DNA of 5,490 bases from assembly GCA_041618535.1 (NCBI GenBank), contig JBFKFP010000177.1:1-5490 (forward strand), in the 5' to 3' direction. The notes below the pieces were generated by a model. It had not been told where the DNA came from and ran no database searches. It was given only the letters and a program-made list of their open reading frames with translations. Below, piece after piece: positions 5,478 to 5,490 of this stretch. The translations under genes were made by a program, and so were the position numbers. Source of the stretch: SHLJ01 sp041618535 (GTDB lineage Bacteria; Bacteroidota; Bacteroidia; Flavobacteriales; Flavobacteriaceae). Each line of letters opens with the position of its first letter. The first letter of the stretch is position 1.

Positions 5478-5490
5478 TCCGGAACGTAGA

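Larger units (their letters stand above)
5178..5490. other. gene-free repeat region downstream of tRNA-Phe
   Basis: This 313-bp stretch to the window edge holds no convincing gene. It contains, in order, the tRNA terminator, a small TGTAAA/TTTACA palindrome, a minus-strand terminator, repeat unit 1 with a perfect hairpin, repeat unit 2, a copy of the tRNA 3' end, and a second terminator resembling the first. Plus-strand frame 2 has two stop-free stretches (5231-5347 and 5351-5457) that encode the same peptide GFVFSELGPKE twice in frame, 28 codons apart. Neither has a credible upstream start codon, so they may be gene-end remnants at most. The layout fits a tRNA-targeted insertion scar or a tRNA-tail repeat array. 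Confidence 0.7.

Overview
The window looks chromosomal and comes from a member of the Bacteroidota, most likely a marine-type Flavobacteriaceae. Three things point there: the gene order (type III pantothenate kinase, outer-membrane beta-barrel, periplasmic TPR protein, LptC, small membrane protein, CNNM/CorC-like protein), the lack of Shine-Dalgarno sequences in front of the genes, and a TTTG-N19-TAnnTTTG promoter before the tRNA gene. No genus can be named from sequence reading alone.

Positions 1-5008 hold six tightly packed genes, all on the minus strand and read from right to left. In transcription order they are coaX (5008-4283), an outer-membrane beta-barrel (4280-2958), an exported TPR protein (2939-1557), LptC (1557-1006), a 63-residue two-helix membrane protein (977-786, or from a GTG at 1013) and the first 261 codons of a CNNM/CorC-like membrane protein that runs off the left edge (783-1). 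Junctions are 2 bp, 18 bp, a 1-base stop/start overlap (TAATG), 28 bp or an 8-bp overlap, and 2 bp. I see no terminator between the genes, so this is probably one operon. Five of the six products are in or exported to the cell envelope; coaX is the lone cytoplasmic enzyme, making the first committed intermediate of coenzyme A.

Positions 5009-5104 form a divergent intergenic region with a good promoter for the tRNA on the plus strand and at best a weak candidate for the operon on the minus strand. Positions 5105-5177 hold tRNA-Phe (anticodon GAA, no encoded CCA), followed by a strong intrinsic terminator.

Positions 5178-5490 carry no convincing gene but are highly structured, and they are the only part that looks out of the ordinary. 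A 15-nt copy of the tRNA 3' end reappears 257 bp downstream, followed by its own similar terminator. Between the two lie two 37-nt direct repeats spaced 84 bp apart, each beginning with a 14-nt inverted copy of the tRNA terminator's 5' flank. There is also a minus-strand terminator, an 8-bp perfect hairpin and a small TGTAAA/TTTACA palindrome. This resembles a decayed or very small tRNA-targeted insertion, or a tRNA-tail repeat array comparable in layout to the rtT repeats after tyrT of E. coli. The sequence cannot decide between these. The operon itself looks ordinary for the group.
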